This document shows positions 1-7,614 of a stretch of DNA of 11,657 nucleotides, piece after piece. Origin of the DNA: a bacterium (lineage in GTDB: Bacteria > Planctomycetota > J058 > JAJDCP01); NCBI GenBank assembly GCA_030428695.1, contig JAUIEM010000323.1:1-11657 (forward strand). Direction: 5' to 3'. Position 1 is the first letter of the stretch, and the number at the start of each line of letters is the position of its first letter. A program made the position numbers and the translations under genes. The notes beneath the pieces were generated by a model that saw nothing but the letters and a program-made list of their open reading frames with translations, ran no database searches and was not told the origin of the DNA.

Positions 1-854
1 CGGCCGCGGGCGGCGCGGGCGGCGACGCGGCGGGCGGTGGAAGTCCCTCCGGCGGCGGCAGTCCCTCCGGCGGTGGCAGTCCCTCCGGCGGCGGCGCCGA
101 CCTCGGCAGCGTCGACCCGAACGCCAAGCCCAAGGGCGGCGTGCCGCTGACCGACGAAGAGAAGATGAAGATCATCAACGTGACCTCGAAGTTCGAGGGC
201 AAGTACTGGTCGATCAACGCCGACGGCGAGTTCGAGGGCAAGTTCGGGAACCACTCGGCCAAGGGCAAGTGGCACGTCGGCATCTCCTGGGGCTTCATCC
301 AGTTCACCCAGGACAGCGGCTCCCTCGGCAAGGTGCTCAAGGTCGCCTACGACGCCGACGCCGCCAAGTTCAAGGCGGCCTTCGGCCCGTCGGCGGAGAA
401 GATGCTCGAGGTGGTCAACCGCCCGGGCCCCGGCAGCGCCCGGGTGCCGGGCGGCCGCAGCGCACGCGTGCAGCCCGTCGACGGGGCCGACCTGTGGAAG
501 GAGCCCTGGCACAGCAAGTTCACCGCCGCAGGCAAGGACCCCTTCTTCCAGGCCGCCCAGCGCAAGATCGCGATGAGCAACTACTTCAACCCGGTGTTGC
601 CGACGGCGAAGAAGTACGGGATCAAGACCGCGCGCGGTCTGTCGGTGCTGTTCGACCGCTGCGTGCAGATGGGCGCCGGCGGCATGCGCAGCTTCGTCAA
701 GCGGGCCCTCGGCGAGAGCCGGCCCGCCGGCATGACCGACAAGCAGATCATCTCCAAGCTCGCCGACGCCGCCCAGGGCCGCTTCTGGGCCCACCGCCTG
801 CGCAAGATCCGCGACGATCCGGAGATGGGGGACGAGCCCTACACGGGGATCTGA
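1..854 (+). CDS. C-terminal part of a linker-bearing protein with a lysozyme/chitosanase-like domain (5' partial)
   Basis: The frame is open from the first complete codon at base 3 to TGA at 852-854, so the true start lies outside the window; the GTG at 141 is internal. Visible order: a low-complexity Ala/Gly stretch, three GGGSPS repeats plus GGG, a short Asp/Pro/Lys segment, then about 235 residues of globular domain. That domain opens with a helix leading to FEG (Glu codon 195-197), an N-x-D-G segment, then GISWGFIQFTQ near 282-314. This pattern resembles GH46/lysozyme-fold glycan hydrolases, where an early Glu and a downstream acidic residue catalyse and a G-[IL]-[ST]-x-G-x-[IL]-Q-[FW] strand follows. 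A peptidoglycan-cleaving role is inferred. A flexible linker tethering such a domain is typical of secreted or spike-linked effectors, and T6SS-type genes lie at the right end of the window. Family assignment is by eye; the existence of the gene is certain. Confidence 0.6.
   Translation, partial: AAGGAGGDAAGGGSPSGGGSPSGGGSPSGGGADLGSVDPNAKPKGGVPLTDEEKMKIINVTSKFEGKYWSINADGEFEGKFGNHSAKGKWHVGISWGFIQFTQDSGSLGKVLKVAYDADAAKFKAAFGPSAEKMLEVVNRPGPGSARVPGGRSARVQPVDGADLWKEPWHSKFTAAGKDPFFQAAQRKIAMSNYFNPVLPTAKKYGIKTARGLSVLFDRCVQMGAGGMRSFVKRALGESRPAGMTDKQIISKLADAAQGRFWAHRLRKIRDDPEMGDEPYTGI
33..95 (+). repeat. In-frame 18-bp tandem repeat encoding a GGGSPS linker
   Basis: Three successive 18-bp units (33-50, 51-68, 69-86) each encode Gly-Gly-Gly-Ser-Pro-Ser, followed by a further Gly-Gly-Gly (87-95). 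The units differ only at third codon positions (ggt/ggc, gga/ggc). The repeat makes a flexible, uncharged interdomain linker in the partial protein and could expand or contract by slippage without breaking the frame. Confidence 0.9.
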
Positions 855-860
855 TCCGCG

Positions 861-887
861 CGGCGCGCGTCGTTCCGGCGCGCGCCG
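861..887 (+). terminator. GC-rich hairpin after the lysozyme-like gene
   Basis: A perfect 9-bp inverted repeat (CGGCGCGCG at 861-869, CGCGCGCCG at 879-887) with a 9-base loop begins six bases after the stop codon and is followed by TGTT. Position and stem strength suit a transcription terminator. The T tract is poor, so it may only stabilise the mRNA 3' end. Confidence 0.45.
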
Positions 888-1006
888 TGTTGCATCTGCG
901 GGCGATAGCGTGAGTTGTATGGCGGATCGGTGAGAGCCTCTGAATCAGGCCGATCTTGGCGGTGGCGGCCTGCATCAAGTGGCGTCGATCTACCCCGGTT
1001 TCTGCC

Positions 1007-1060
1007 TGTAGGGGAGGGGTTTACCCCCTCCCGCGGGCGGGGGTAAACCCCGCCCCTACA
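1007..1060. repeat. 54-bp near-perfect palindrome between convergent genes
   Basis: Bases 1007-1033 pair with 1034-1060 at 25 of 27 positions. The outer arms are 1007-1027 and 1040-1060 (TGTAGGGG start, CCCCTACA end, GGTTTACC-type middle), with mismatches only at 1015/1052 and 1029/1038, and a CCGCGG core at 1031-1036. It sits between convergent genes, where it could act as a bidirectional terminator. Its shape, with G/C runs flanking TTTA and TAAA, also resembles dispersed REP-like or miniature inverted-repeat elements. The palindrome is plain in the sequence; its role is inferred. The rest of the 855-1132 gap shows only weak dyads. Confidence 0.8.
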
Positions 1061-1132
1061 TTGTGATACGCACCGTAGTATCGGATATCCGTGCCGCGCT
1101 GCTGTGTAACTCACGGATAGGCAGCGTCGCCC

Positions 1133-1843
1133 TCAGCTCTGCCGCACCCACGAGCGGCTGCGGCCCTTCTTCAGGTCTTCGTGCCAGACCTCGTCCCGCC
1201 CGTCCCGGCGCTCGAGGAAGCCGACCTGCGGCCGCCCGAAGGGCGCGCCCAGGCCGCCGACGTTCAGGCACAGGCAGGCGCCGAGCTGCTCGGCTCCAGT
1301 CGACTCGTGGATGTGCCCGCAGACCAGGAAGCCCGTCGAGGCGAGGGCCCGCTCGCGGATCGCGCGGCTGCCGACGTGGAACAGCCACAGGGCCTTGTCG
1401 AGCCGCGTGCCGCGCGGGGGACAGTGGACGAGCAGCACGTCGGCCGGCGGCAGCTGCCGCTGGCGGATGTCGTCTTCCCCCCACTCGTAGGCGAAGCCGA
1501 AGCGCTTCGGGCCGGCGCCGCCGATGCCAGCGACGACCAGTCCCGCGACATCGGCGGCGCGGCCGTCGAGGTTCCCTTCCTCCTCGAGCCCCGGCAGGTC
1601 GTGGTTGCCGGGGACGTAGAAGACCGGCGACCCGAGGGCGCGGACCTTGGCGAGCACCGCGCGGACGGTCCCGCGGTAGCGCTCGACCCGCGCCGGGGTG
1701 CGGGCCTTGAGCTTGCCGAGCCCGCGCCCGAGGTCCCCGACCAGCAGGATCGCGTCGAGCGTCTCCGTGCGCAGGCGGTCGAGCACCCGGTCGAGGTGCC
1801 GGTGGTGGGCGTGGACGTCGCCGATCACTGCGAAACGGGGCAT
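1133..1843 (-). CDS. Calcineurin-like metallophosphoesterase
   Basis: This 236-residue protein has the full set of metallophosphoesterase motifs: D9-x-H11 (GDVHAHH), G36-D37, G79-N80-H81-D82, H140 (LLVHCPPRG), and G176-H177-x-H179. These residues bind a dinuclear metal centre that hydrolyses phosphomono- or diesters. No signal peptide or membrane segment is visible, so it is probably cytoplasmic. The ATG at 1841-1843 is preferred over an upstream GTG at 1868-1870 because GGAGGAG (1848-1854, minus strand) lies just before it and the beta strand leading into the D-x-H motif starts immediately after. It is a single-gene unit, convergent with the gene to its left and divergent from the metabolic operon to its right. 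The substrate cannot be read from the sequence; 'capsule' or 'ser/thr phosphatase' labels would be guesses. Confidence 0.92.
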   Translation of the reverse strand: MPRFAVIGDVHAHHRHLDRVLDRLRTETLDAILLVGDLGRGLGKLKARTPARVERYRGTVRAVLAKVRALGSPVFYVPGNHDLPGLEEEGNLDGRAADVAGLVVAGIGGAGPKRFGFAYEWGEDDIRQRQLPPADVLLVHCPPRGTRLDKALWLFHVGSRAIRERALASTGFLVCGHIHESTGAEQLGACLCLNVGGLGAPFGRPQVGFLERRDGRDEVWHEDLKKGRSRSWVRQS

Positions 1844-1847
1844 CGCT

Positions 1848-1854
1848 CTCCTCC
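1848..1854 (-). promoter_or_regulatory. Ribosome binding site deciding the metallophosphoesterase start
   Basis: Minus-strand GGAGGAG ends four bases before the ATG at 1843-1841. It supports the internal ATG over the GTG nine codons upstream. Confidence 0.75.
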
Positions 1855-1981
1855 GCGCTCGAGGGTACACGAGGGCGGAGGGGATTTCAGCCGGGTGGCC
1901 GCATCAAAAAGCAGACATCAGAACGTTTTTCCTCTTGACCTTGCCGCACTGCGTGGTCACCATGGCGATCCGCACGGACCC

Positions 1982-2010
1982 TGGACCCGGCACCGGCGGG
2001 AGCGTACACT
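1982..2010 (+). promoter_or_regulatory. Candidate sigma70-type promoter of the six-gene operon
   Basis: TGGACC (1982-1987, -35-like, 4 of 6 consensus) and TACACT (2005-2010, -10-like, 4 of 6) are separated by exactly 17 bases, predicting a start near 2017 and a leader of about 48 bases. A second -35-like TTGACC at 1935-1940 lacks a credible -10 box. The assignment is by eye and tentative. The AT-rich patch at 1905-1936 is the only one in the divergent region and could serve either direction. Confidence 0.35.
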
Positions 2011-2011
2011 G

Positions 2012-2026
2012 GGCGGTCTGACCGCC
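2012..2026 (+). promoter_or_regulatory. 15-bp palindrome GGCGGTCTGACCGCC, possible operator
   Basis: A perfect 6-bp dyad (GGCGGT/ACCGCC) around a 3-base centre overlaps the transcription start predicted from the candidate promoter, between that promoter and the hydrolase ribosome binding site. Repressor operators often occupy this position. It could also fold as a small leader hairpin. No regulator gene is present in the window. Confidence 0.35.
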
Positions 2027-2064
2027 ATTCCGCCTGTTCCGCCACGGTACGAAGGAGACCGCCC

Positions 2065-2928
2065 ATGGCCCCGCTGGTCGAGCACCGCGTCAGCGAGCTG
2101 AAGACGGGGGACGGGACCCGCCTGTACGCGCAACGCTGGGAACCGTCGGAGATCCGGGCGGAGATCGTGCTCGTGCACGGCTTCGCCGAGCACAGCGGGC
2201 GCTACTGGCGCCTGGCCGACGACCTCAACCGGGCGGGCTACGCGGTGTCGACCATCGACATGCGGGGGCACGGGCGCTCGTCGGGCACGCGCGGCTTCGT
2301 CCGCCGCTTCGACGAGTACTGCGACGACCTGCACGCTCTGGTCGAGCGGGTGCGCGCCGAGCACGGCGAGCGGCCCCGCATCCTGCTCGGGCACAGCCAG
2401 GGCGGGCTGATCGCGGCCCGTTACCTGCAGACGCGCCCGCGCCACGGCTTCGTCGCCGCGCTACTGTCGGCGCCCTTCCTCGGCTTCACGCCGGTGCCGG
2501 CGGTGAAGGACCTCGCGGCGCGGGTGCTCGGGACGCTGATCCCGACCTTCTCGCTGCCGACCGACATCAAGTCCGAGACCCTGAGCCACGACCCGGATGA
2601 GATCGCCCGTCACGGCTCCGATCCGTTGGTGATCCACCGCGCGACGGCGGGCTGGTATCTCGCCGTCAAGCAGGCGCACAAGGCGGTCTTCACCGACGCC
2701 CGCAAGCTGACCCTGCCGCTGCTGGTGCTGCAGGGCACGGGCGACATCGTGATCGACCGGGGCGCCGTCGAGCGCTTCGTCGTCGAGGTCGGCTCGGAGG
2801 ACAAGTCGCTCGTGATGTTCCCCGAGCTCTACCACGAAGTGTTCAACGAACGGGAGCCGGACCGGGGGCAGGTGATCACCTGCGTGCTCGACTGGCTCGA
2901 CAAGCAGCTCAGTGAGGAGGGGGAATGA
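2065..2928 (+). CDS. Alpha/beta hydrolase, monoacylglycerol lipase/lysophospholipase-like
   Basis: The 287-residue protein is a serine hydrolase of the Hydrolase_4 (monoglyceride lipase/PldB-like) group. Visible features are the oxyanion-hole segment [12 protein letters not shown] (residues 36-47), D65-M-R-G-H-G-R-S, the nucleophile elbow GHSQGG with Ser111, the acid Asp227 in GTGDIVID, and His257 in YHEVFNE. The family cleaves monoacylglycerols, lysophospholipids or other small esters and thioesters. No signal peptide is seen, so it is probably cytoplasmic. A strong ribosome binding site (GAAGGAG, 2051-2057) precedes the ATG. It is the first gene of the operon, and its stop overlaps the next start (ATGA at 2925-2928), indicating translational coupling. 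Given carboxylase and lyase partners, an acyl ester or acyl-CoA substrate is possible but unproven. Family call is firm, substrate unknown. Confidence 0.9.
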   Translation: MAPLVEHRVSELKTGDGTRLYAQRWEPSEIRAEIVLVHGFAEHSGRYWRLADDLNRAGYAVSTIDMRGHGRSSGTRGFVRRFDEYCDDLHALVERVRAEHGERPRILLGHSQGGLIAARYLQTRPRHGFVAALLSAPFLGFTPVPAVKDLAARVLGTLIPTFSLPTDIKSETLSHDPDEIARHGSDPLVIHRATAGWYLAVKQAHKAVFTDARKLTLPLLVLQGTGDIVIDRGAVERFVVEVGSEDKSLVMFPELYHEVFNEREPDRGQVITCVLDWLDKQLSEEGE

Positions 2929-4001
2929 GGGAAGAACGGCGCCGCGACCCGAAGTGCTACAAGAAGGGCGAGGGCCTGACGCCCCTCGCCGCCCTCGACC
3001 TCTCCGCGTGCTCGAGCGTGTCCGAGCTCGTCGCCGGGATGGCGCGCACCGCCTTCGGGGGGCGCAAGGTCGGGCAGGCGGCCGCGCTGCTCGAGAAGAT
3101 GGTCCGCGACAGCCAGACGAAGGTCGTGCTGACCTTGTCCGGCGCGATGACCATCGCCAAGCAGGGGCTGGTGATCTGCGACATGATCGAGGCGGGCATG
3201 GTCCACGCGATCGTGTCGACCGGCGCCCTGGTCTGCCACGGCATGGTCGAGACCGTCGGCAACCGCCACTTCATGGCGCCGCCCATCCGCGACGCCGAGC
3301 TCTACCTGCAAGGCTACAACCGGGTCTACGACACCCTCGAGCTCGAGCAGTCCCTCGACAACATCCAGCTGCTGATGGAGGACATCGTCGAGCAGTACGG
3401 AGACGACCACGAGACCTGGTGCAGCTCGAGCCTGTGCCGCGTCTTCGGGGAGTACCTGGTCGGCAAGGGCGTCGGCCGGGGCATCCTGCCGACCGCCTTC
3501 AAGCACGGGGTGCCGGTCTACATCCCCGCCTTCAGCGACTCCGAGCTCGGCCTGGAGTTCGCGCTGATCAGTCGGAAGCTGCTCAAGAAGGGCAAGCCGC
3601 GTCTGCGCTACGACCCGATGCTCGACCTCGAGAGCTACGCGACGTGGACCCAGGCCTGCGAGCGGGTCGGGATCTTCACCATCGGCGGTGGCGTGCCGCG
3701 CAACTGGGCCCAACAGATCGGGCCCTTCCTCGACGTCGCCGAGGCCCGCCTCGGGGAAGGGTCGGGCGGCTTCTTCCGCTTCCACAGCGGCATCCGCATC
3801 TGCCCCGAGCCGGTGCATTGGGGCGGCCTGTCGGGCTGCACCTACGAAGAGGGCGTGTCCTGGGGCAAGTTCGTGCCCCGTCACGAGGGCGGCGACTGGG
3901 TCGAGGTGCCGGCCGACGCGACGATCGCCTGGCCGCTGATCATCAAGGCCGTGCTCGAGCGGCTGGCGGCCGATCCGCCCGCCGGCGGAGGCGAGGGATG
4001 A
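2925..4001 (+). CDS. Deoxyhypusine synthase-like protein (bacterial DHSL; possible homospermidine synthase)
   Basis: The 358-residue protein matches the deoxyhypusine synthase fold along its length: VLTLSGAM and STGALVCHG (residues 68-106), PAFSDSELG (201-209), [10 protein letters not shown] (251-260) and EGVSWGKF (309-316). Lys315 corresponds to the catalytic lysine of deoxyhypusine synthase (human Lys329), which carries the aminobutyl imine. The paired histidines of the eukaryotic enzyme (GGG-x-x-KHH) are replaced by Asn260-Trp261, and the DGSDSGA segment reads WGGLSGC. Bacteria lack eIF5A, so deoxyhypusine formation is unlikely. A related cyanobacterial homologue (SpeY) has been reported to be needed for homospermidine synthesis, so NAD-dependent aminobutyl transfer between polyamines is the best inference. 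The start overlaps the upstream stop and the end overlaps the carboxyltransferase start (ATGA both times), an unexpected position inside a leucine-catabolic operon. Confidence 0.88.
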   Translation: MREERRRDPKCYKKGEGLTPLAALDLSACSSVSELVAGMARTAFGGRKVGQAAALLEKMVRDSQTKVVLTLSGAMTIAKQGLVICDMIEAGMVHAIVSTGALVCHGMVETVGNRHFMAPPIRDAELYLQGYNRVYDTLELEQSLDNIQLLMEDIVEQYGDDHETWCSSSLCRVFGEYLVGKGVGRGILPTAFKHGVPVYIPAFSDSELGLEFALISRKLLKKGKPRLRYDPMLDLESYATWTQACERVGIFTIGGGVPRNWAQQIGPFLDVAEARLGEGSGGFFRFHSGIRICPEPVHWGGLSGCTYEEGVSWGKFVPRHEGGDWVEVPADATIAWPLIIKAVLERLAADPPAGGGEG

Positions 4002-5605
4002 GCAGGCTGCAGAGCGGCGTCCAGGTCCACAGCGAGGAGTTCCGCGCCAACGACGAGGCCAACCGCGCCCTGGTCGCCGACCTCCGCGCGCAGGTCGCCA
4101 CCGTCAAGCAGGGCGGCAGCGAGCGCGCCCGGGCGAAGCACCTGTCGCGGGGCAAGCTGCTGCCGCGCGACCGCATCAAGCACCTGCTCGACCCCGGCGC
4201 GCCCTTCCTCGAGCTCTCGCAGCTCGCCGCCCACGGCATGTACGGCGGCGGCATCTCCAGCGCGGGCATCCTGACCGGCATCGGGCGGGTCGCGGGGCGG
4301 GAGTGCCTGATCGTCGCCAACGACGCGACGGTCAAGGGCGGCACGTACTACCCGGTCACGGTCAAGAAGCACCTCCGGGCGCAGGAGATCGCCGAACAGA
4401 ACCGGCTGCCCTGCATCTACCTCGTCGACTCCGGCGGCGCGAACCTGCCGAACCAGGACGAGGTCTTCCCCGACCGCGAGCACTTCGGGCGCATCTTCTA
4501 CAACCAGGCCCGCATGTCCGCGCTCGACATCCCGCAGATCGCGGTCGTGATGGGCTCGTGCACCGCCGGCGGCGCCTACGTCCCGGCGATGGCGGACGAG
4601 AGCATCATCGTCAAGGGCAACGGCACGATCTTCCTCGGCGGCCCGCCGCTGGTCAAAGCGGCGACCGGCGAGGTCGTCAGCCCCGAGGAGCTCGGCGGCG
4701 CCGACGTCCACGCGCGCACCTCCGGGGTCAGCGACCACTACGCCCTCGACGACCTGCACGCCCTGTCGCTGGCGCGCCGTATCGTGCGGAACCTCAACCG
4801 CCCGAAGGCCTGCCCCCTCGAGCTGCAGACCCCGCGACCGCCGGCCTACGACCCCGAGGAGCTGTACGGGATCATCCCGCGCGAGCTGCGCAAGCCCTAC
4901 GACGTGCGCGAGGTGATCGCGCGGATGGTCGACGGCAGCGAGCTCGACGAGTTCAAGCGTCTGTACGGCACCACCCTGGTGTGCGGCTTCGCCCACATCA
5001 TGGGCTACCCCGTCGGCATCGTCGCCAACCAGGGCATCCTGTTCAGCGAGTCGGCGCTCAAGGGCGCGCACTTCATCGAGCTGTGCAGCCAGCGCGGCAT
5101 CCCCCTCCTGTTCCTGCAGAACATCTCCGGCTTCATGGTCGGCAAGAAGTACGAGGAGGGCGGCATCGCCAAGGACGGCGCGAAGATGGTCACCGCCGTC
5201 GCCTGCGCCGCCGTGCCGAAGCTGACCGTGATCATCGGCGGCAGCTTCGGGGCGGGGAACTACGGGATGTGCGGCCGCGCCTACAGCCCGCGGCTGCTGT
5301 TCATGTGGCCGAACGCGCGCATCTCGGTGATGGGCGGCGAGCAGGCGGCCAGCGTGCTCGCGACCATCCAGCGCGACCGCCGCGAGGCGAAGGGGGAGAG
5401 CTGGAGCGCCGCGCAGGAGGAAGCCTTCAAGGCGCCCCTGCGCGAGCAGTATGAGACCCAGGGCCACCCCTACTACGCGAGCGCCCGGCTGTGGGACGAC
5501 GGGATCATCGATCCGGTCGCGACCCGCACCGTGCTCGGCCTGGGCATTTCCGCGGCCTTGAACGCGCCGATCCCGCGCACGCGGTTCGGCGTGTTCCGGA
5601 TGTGA
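3998..5605 (+). CDS. liuB: Methylcrotonyl-CoA carboxylase carboxyltransferase (beta) subunit
   Basis: The 535-residue protein, the usual length for MCC beta, transfers the carboxyl group from biotin to 3-methylcrotonyl-CoA, giving 3-methylglutaconyl-CoA in leucine/isovalerate breakdown. It contains both crotonase-like halves: the N-terminal half has [25 protein letters not shown] (starting at residue 108), VDSGGANLP (143-151) and [16 protein letters not shown] (186-201); the C-terminal half has QNISGFMVG (374-382) and [11 protein letters not shown] (414-424), the oxyanion-hole region. ATG 3998-4000 overlaps the upstream TGA; although the frame stays open far upstream, that stretch lies over the preceding gene. 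Ten bases separate it from the biotin carboxylase subunit, consistent with a stoichiometric complex. Geranyl-CoA carboxylase is a close alternative, but the adjacent HMG-CoA lyase and general sequence favour MCC. Confidence 0.92.
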   Translation: MSRLQSGVQVHSEEFRANDEANRALVADLRAQVATVKQGGSERARAKHLSRGKLLPRDRIKHLLDPGAPFLELSQLAAHGMYGGGISSAGILTGIGRVAGRECLIVANDATVKGGTYYPVTVKKHLRAQEIAEQNRLPCIYLVDSGGANLPNQDEVFPDREHFGRIFYNQARMSALDIPQIAVVMGSCTAGGAYVPAMADESIIVKGNGTIFLGGPPLVKAATGEVVSPEELGGADVHARTSGVSDHYALDDLHALSLARRIVRNLNRPKACPLELQTPRPPAYDPEELYGIIPRELRKPYDVREVIARMVDGSELDEFKRLYGTTLVCGFAHIMGYPVGIVANQGILFSESALKGAHFIELCSQRGIPLLFLQNISGFMVGKKYEEGGIAKDGAKMVTAVACAAVPKLTVIIGGSFGAGNYGMCGRAYSPRLLFMWPNARISVMGGEQAASVLATIQRDRREAKGESWSAAQEEAFKAPLREQYETQGHPYYASARLWDDGIIDPVATRTVLGLGISAALNAPIPRTRFGVFRM

Positions 5606-5615
5606 GGCGCCTGCT

Positions 5616-7613
5616 GTGTTTGCGAAGCTCCTGATCGCCAACCGCGGCGAGATCGCCTGCCGCGTCATCCAGACCTGCCGCCGCTACGGGGTGCGCACGG
5701 TCGCGGTGTACTCCGAGGCCGACCGCAACGCCCGCCACGTGCGCATGGCCGACGAGGCCTACCCGGTCGGACCCGCCCCCGCCAGCGAGAGCTACCTGCG
5801 CGGCGACAAGCTGATCGCGGTCGCCCAGGCCTGCGGGGCCGAGGCCATCCATCCGGGCTACGGCTTCCTCAGCGAGAACGCCGGCTTCGCCGAGGCGGTC
5901 GCCGCGGCCGGCCTGGTGTTCGTCGGGCCGGGCCCCGAGGCGATCCGGGCGATGGGCGACAAGAGCGCCGCCAAGGCCCGCATGCGCGCCGCGGGGGTGC
6001 CGGTGGTGCCCGGCTACGAAGGGGAAGAGCAGAGCCTCGAGCGCTTCACCGCCGAGGCCGCGGCGATCGGCTACCCGGTGCTGCTCAAGGCGACCGCGGG
6101 CGGCGGCGGCAAGGGCATGCGCAAGGTCGCTTCCCCCGACGAGCTCGAGGCCGCACTGGCCAGCGCCCAGCGTGAGGCGAAGAAGGCCTTCGGGAACGAG
6201 CGCATGCTGGTCGAGAAGTGGATCGAGGGGCCGCGCCACATCGAGGTGCAGGTCTTCGCCGACCACGAGGGCCGGACGGTGCACCTGTTCGAGCGCGACT
6301 GCTCGGTGCAGCGCCGCCATCAGAAGGTGGTCGAGGAAGCGCCCGCGCCCGGCATCTCCCTGGACATGCGGGAGCGCCTCGGCGCGGCAGCGGTCGAGGC
6401 GGCGCGGGCGATCGGCTACCGGAGCGCCGGCACCGTCGAGTTCATCGCCGACCGCGACGAGAACTTCTACTTCATGGAGATGAACACGCGGCTGCAGGTC
6501 GAGCATCCGGTGACCGAGATGGTGACCGGCCAGGATCTCGTCGCGTGGCAGCTGCGGGTCGCCGCCGGCGAGCCCCTGCCGCTGGGCCAGGACGAGCTCG
6601 TGCTGGCCGGGCACGCCCTCGAGGTGCGGCTGTACGCCGAAGATCCCGGCCGCGACTTCCTGCCCGCCACCGGCCGCCTGCACCTGCTGCGCTGGCCCGA
6701 GCCCTCGCCGCACCTGCGGGTCGAGACCGGGGTCCGCGAGGGCGACGAGATCAGCGTGCACTACGACCCGATGATCGCGAAGCTGGTCGTCTGGGACGAG
6801 ACCCGCGAGCTCGCCCTCCGGCGCCTGCGGCGCGCCCTCGACCGGACGCGCCTGGCGGGGCTGAGCACCAACCTCGCCTTCCTGTACGCGGTCGCGAGCC
6901 ACGAGGCCTTCGCCGCCGGCGGCGTCGACACCGGCTTCATCGCCCGCTATCGGAGCGATCTCCTGCCCGAGGAGAGCGCGCCGGACGACGTGCAGCTCGC
7001 GGCGGCGAGCCTGTTCCTGTTGCTCCAGCGGCGCGAGGAGGCGCTCGCGGCAGCCTCGGCCGGGGCCGACCGCTTCTCGCCCTGGGCCGCGGCCGAGGGC
7101 TGGCGGCTGAACGACGAGGCGCGGGAGACCCTGCAGTTCGAGGGCGACCAGGAGGTGACGGTCGTCTACCGCGGCGGCGGCCGCTACCTGCTCGAGCTGC
7201 CCGGCGGCCGGCGCGAGGCGAGCGCCGAGCTCGAGGGCGACGGCCTGGTCTTCAGCCTCGACGGAGCCCAGCGACGGGCGACCGTGGTCGCCCAGGGCCG
7301 GGAGCTGACCGTGCTGCTGCACCACCACGTCGCCCGGCTGACCCTCGCCGATCCCCTCGCCGCCCTCGAGCAGGGGGCGGCGGACGCGGGCGGGTCCTTG
7401 ACGGCGCCGATGCCCGGACGCATCATCGAGGTGCTGGTCGAGGCCGGTGCCGAGGTGCAGCGGGGCCAGGCGCTCCTGATTCTCGAGGCGATGAAGATGG
7501 AACACACCGTCCGCGCCCCCGCCGACGGCGTCGTCGAAAACGTGCCCTACACCACCGGCGCGCTGGTCGACGAGGGCACCATCCTCGTCGCCTTCGCTCC
7601 GGCCGAGGGCTGA
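5616..7613 (+). CDS. liuD: Methylcrotonyl-CoA carboxylase biotin-carboxylase (alpha) subunit
   Basis: The 665-residue protein carries, in order, a biotin carboxylase N-domain (KLLIANRGEIA at residue 4 onward, HPGYGFLSEN 79-88), an ATP-grasp domain (glycine loop around 161-168, catalytic-site EMNTRLQVEHPVTE 288-301), a C-domain (YDPMIAKL 383-390), a linking BT-type domain, and a biotinyl domain ending with EAMKMEH, where Lys627 is the biotin attachment site. It uses ATP and bicarbonate to carboxylate biotin and feeds the beta subunit. The GTG start at 5616 places the first conserved strand directly at the N-terminus and follows a GAGG motif overlapping the previous stop. Length and domain order match MCC alpha (LiuD) rather than stand-alone AccC, which lacks the biotinyl domain. 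One base separates its stop from the HMG-CoA lyase start. Specificity against propionyl- or geranyl-CoA rests on context. Confidence 0.92.
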   Translation: MFAKLLIANRGEIACRVIQTCRRYGVRTVAVYSEADRNARHVRMADEAYPVGPAPASESYLRGDKLIAVAQACGAEAIHPGYGFLSENAGFAEAVAAAGLVFVGPGPEAIRAMGDKSAAKARMRAAGVPVVPGYEGEEQSLERFTAEAAAIGYPVLLKATAGGGGKGMRKVASPDELEAALASAQREAKKAFGNERMLVEKWIEGPRHIEVQVFADHEGRTVHLFERDCSVQRRHQKVVEEAPAPGISLDMRERLGAAAVEAARAIGYRSAGTVEFIADRDENFYFMEMNTRLQVEHPVTEMVTGQDLVAWQLRVAAGEPLPLGQDELVLAGHALEVRLYAEDPGRDFLPATGRLHLLRWPEPSPHLRVETGVREGDEISVHYDPMIAKLVVWDETRELALRRLRRALDRTRLAGLSTNLAFLYAVASHEAFAAGGVDTGFIARYRSDLLPEESAPDDVQLAAASLFLLLQRREEALAAASAGADRFSPWAAAEGWRLNDEARETLQFEGDQEVTVVYRGGGRYLLELPGGRREASAELEGDGLVFSLDGAQRRATVVAQGRELTVLLHHHVARLTLADPLAALEQGAADAGGSLTAPMPGRIIEVLVEAGAEVQRGQALLILEAMKMEHTVRAPADGVVENVPYTTGALVDEGTILVAFAPAEG

Positions 7614-7614
7614 G

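Noticed and set aside
141..143. GTG at 141 as the true start of the lysozyme-like gene
   Set aside because: The frame stays open to the left edge and encodes an ordered GGGSPS repeat; no ribosome binding site precedes 141.
925..955. Inverted repeat GATCGG/CCGATC in the convergent gap
   Set aside because: Only six pairs with a long loop; expected by chance at this GC content and not at a meaningful position.
1082..1119. CGGATATCCG palindrome and an 8-bp TATCCGTG/CACGGATA inverted repeat after the phosphoesterase stop
   Set aside because: Possible weak terminator for the minus-strand gene, but the loop is 18 bases and there is no T tract, so support is insufficient.
1181..2101. Plus-strand open frame opposite the metallophosphoesterase
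   Set aside because: The minus-strand gene has all metallophosphoesterase motifs and a good ribosome binding site; the plus-strand product is compositionally biased and motif-free.
2912..3997. N-terminal extension of the carboxyltransferase frame over the DHS-like gene
   Set aside because: The Arg-rich translation has no family similarity, overlaps a clear gene in another frame, and MCC beta proteins begin near the ATG at 3998.
3881..5668. Long open frame on the minus strand (595 codons)
   Set aside because: It lies opposite the carboxyltransferase gene, has low-complexity Ala/Asp/Val/Arg/His composition, and shows no conserved motifs; typical antisense shadow of GC-rich coding DNA.
3998..7613. 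Geranyl-CoA carboxylase or propionyl-CoA carboxylase instead of MCC
   Set aside because: Subunit lengths and domain order fit MCC, and an adjacent HMG-CoA lyase supports leucine catabolism; no other terpene-utilisation genes are seen. Not fully excluded without a tree.
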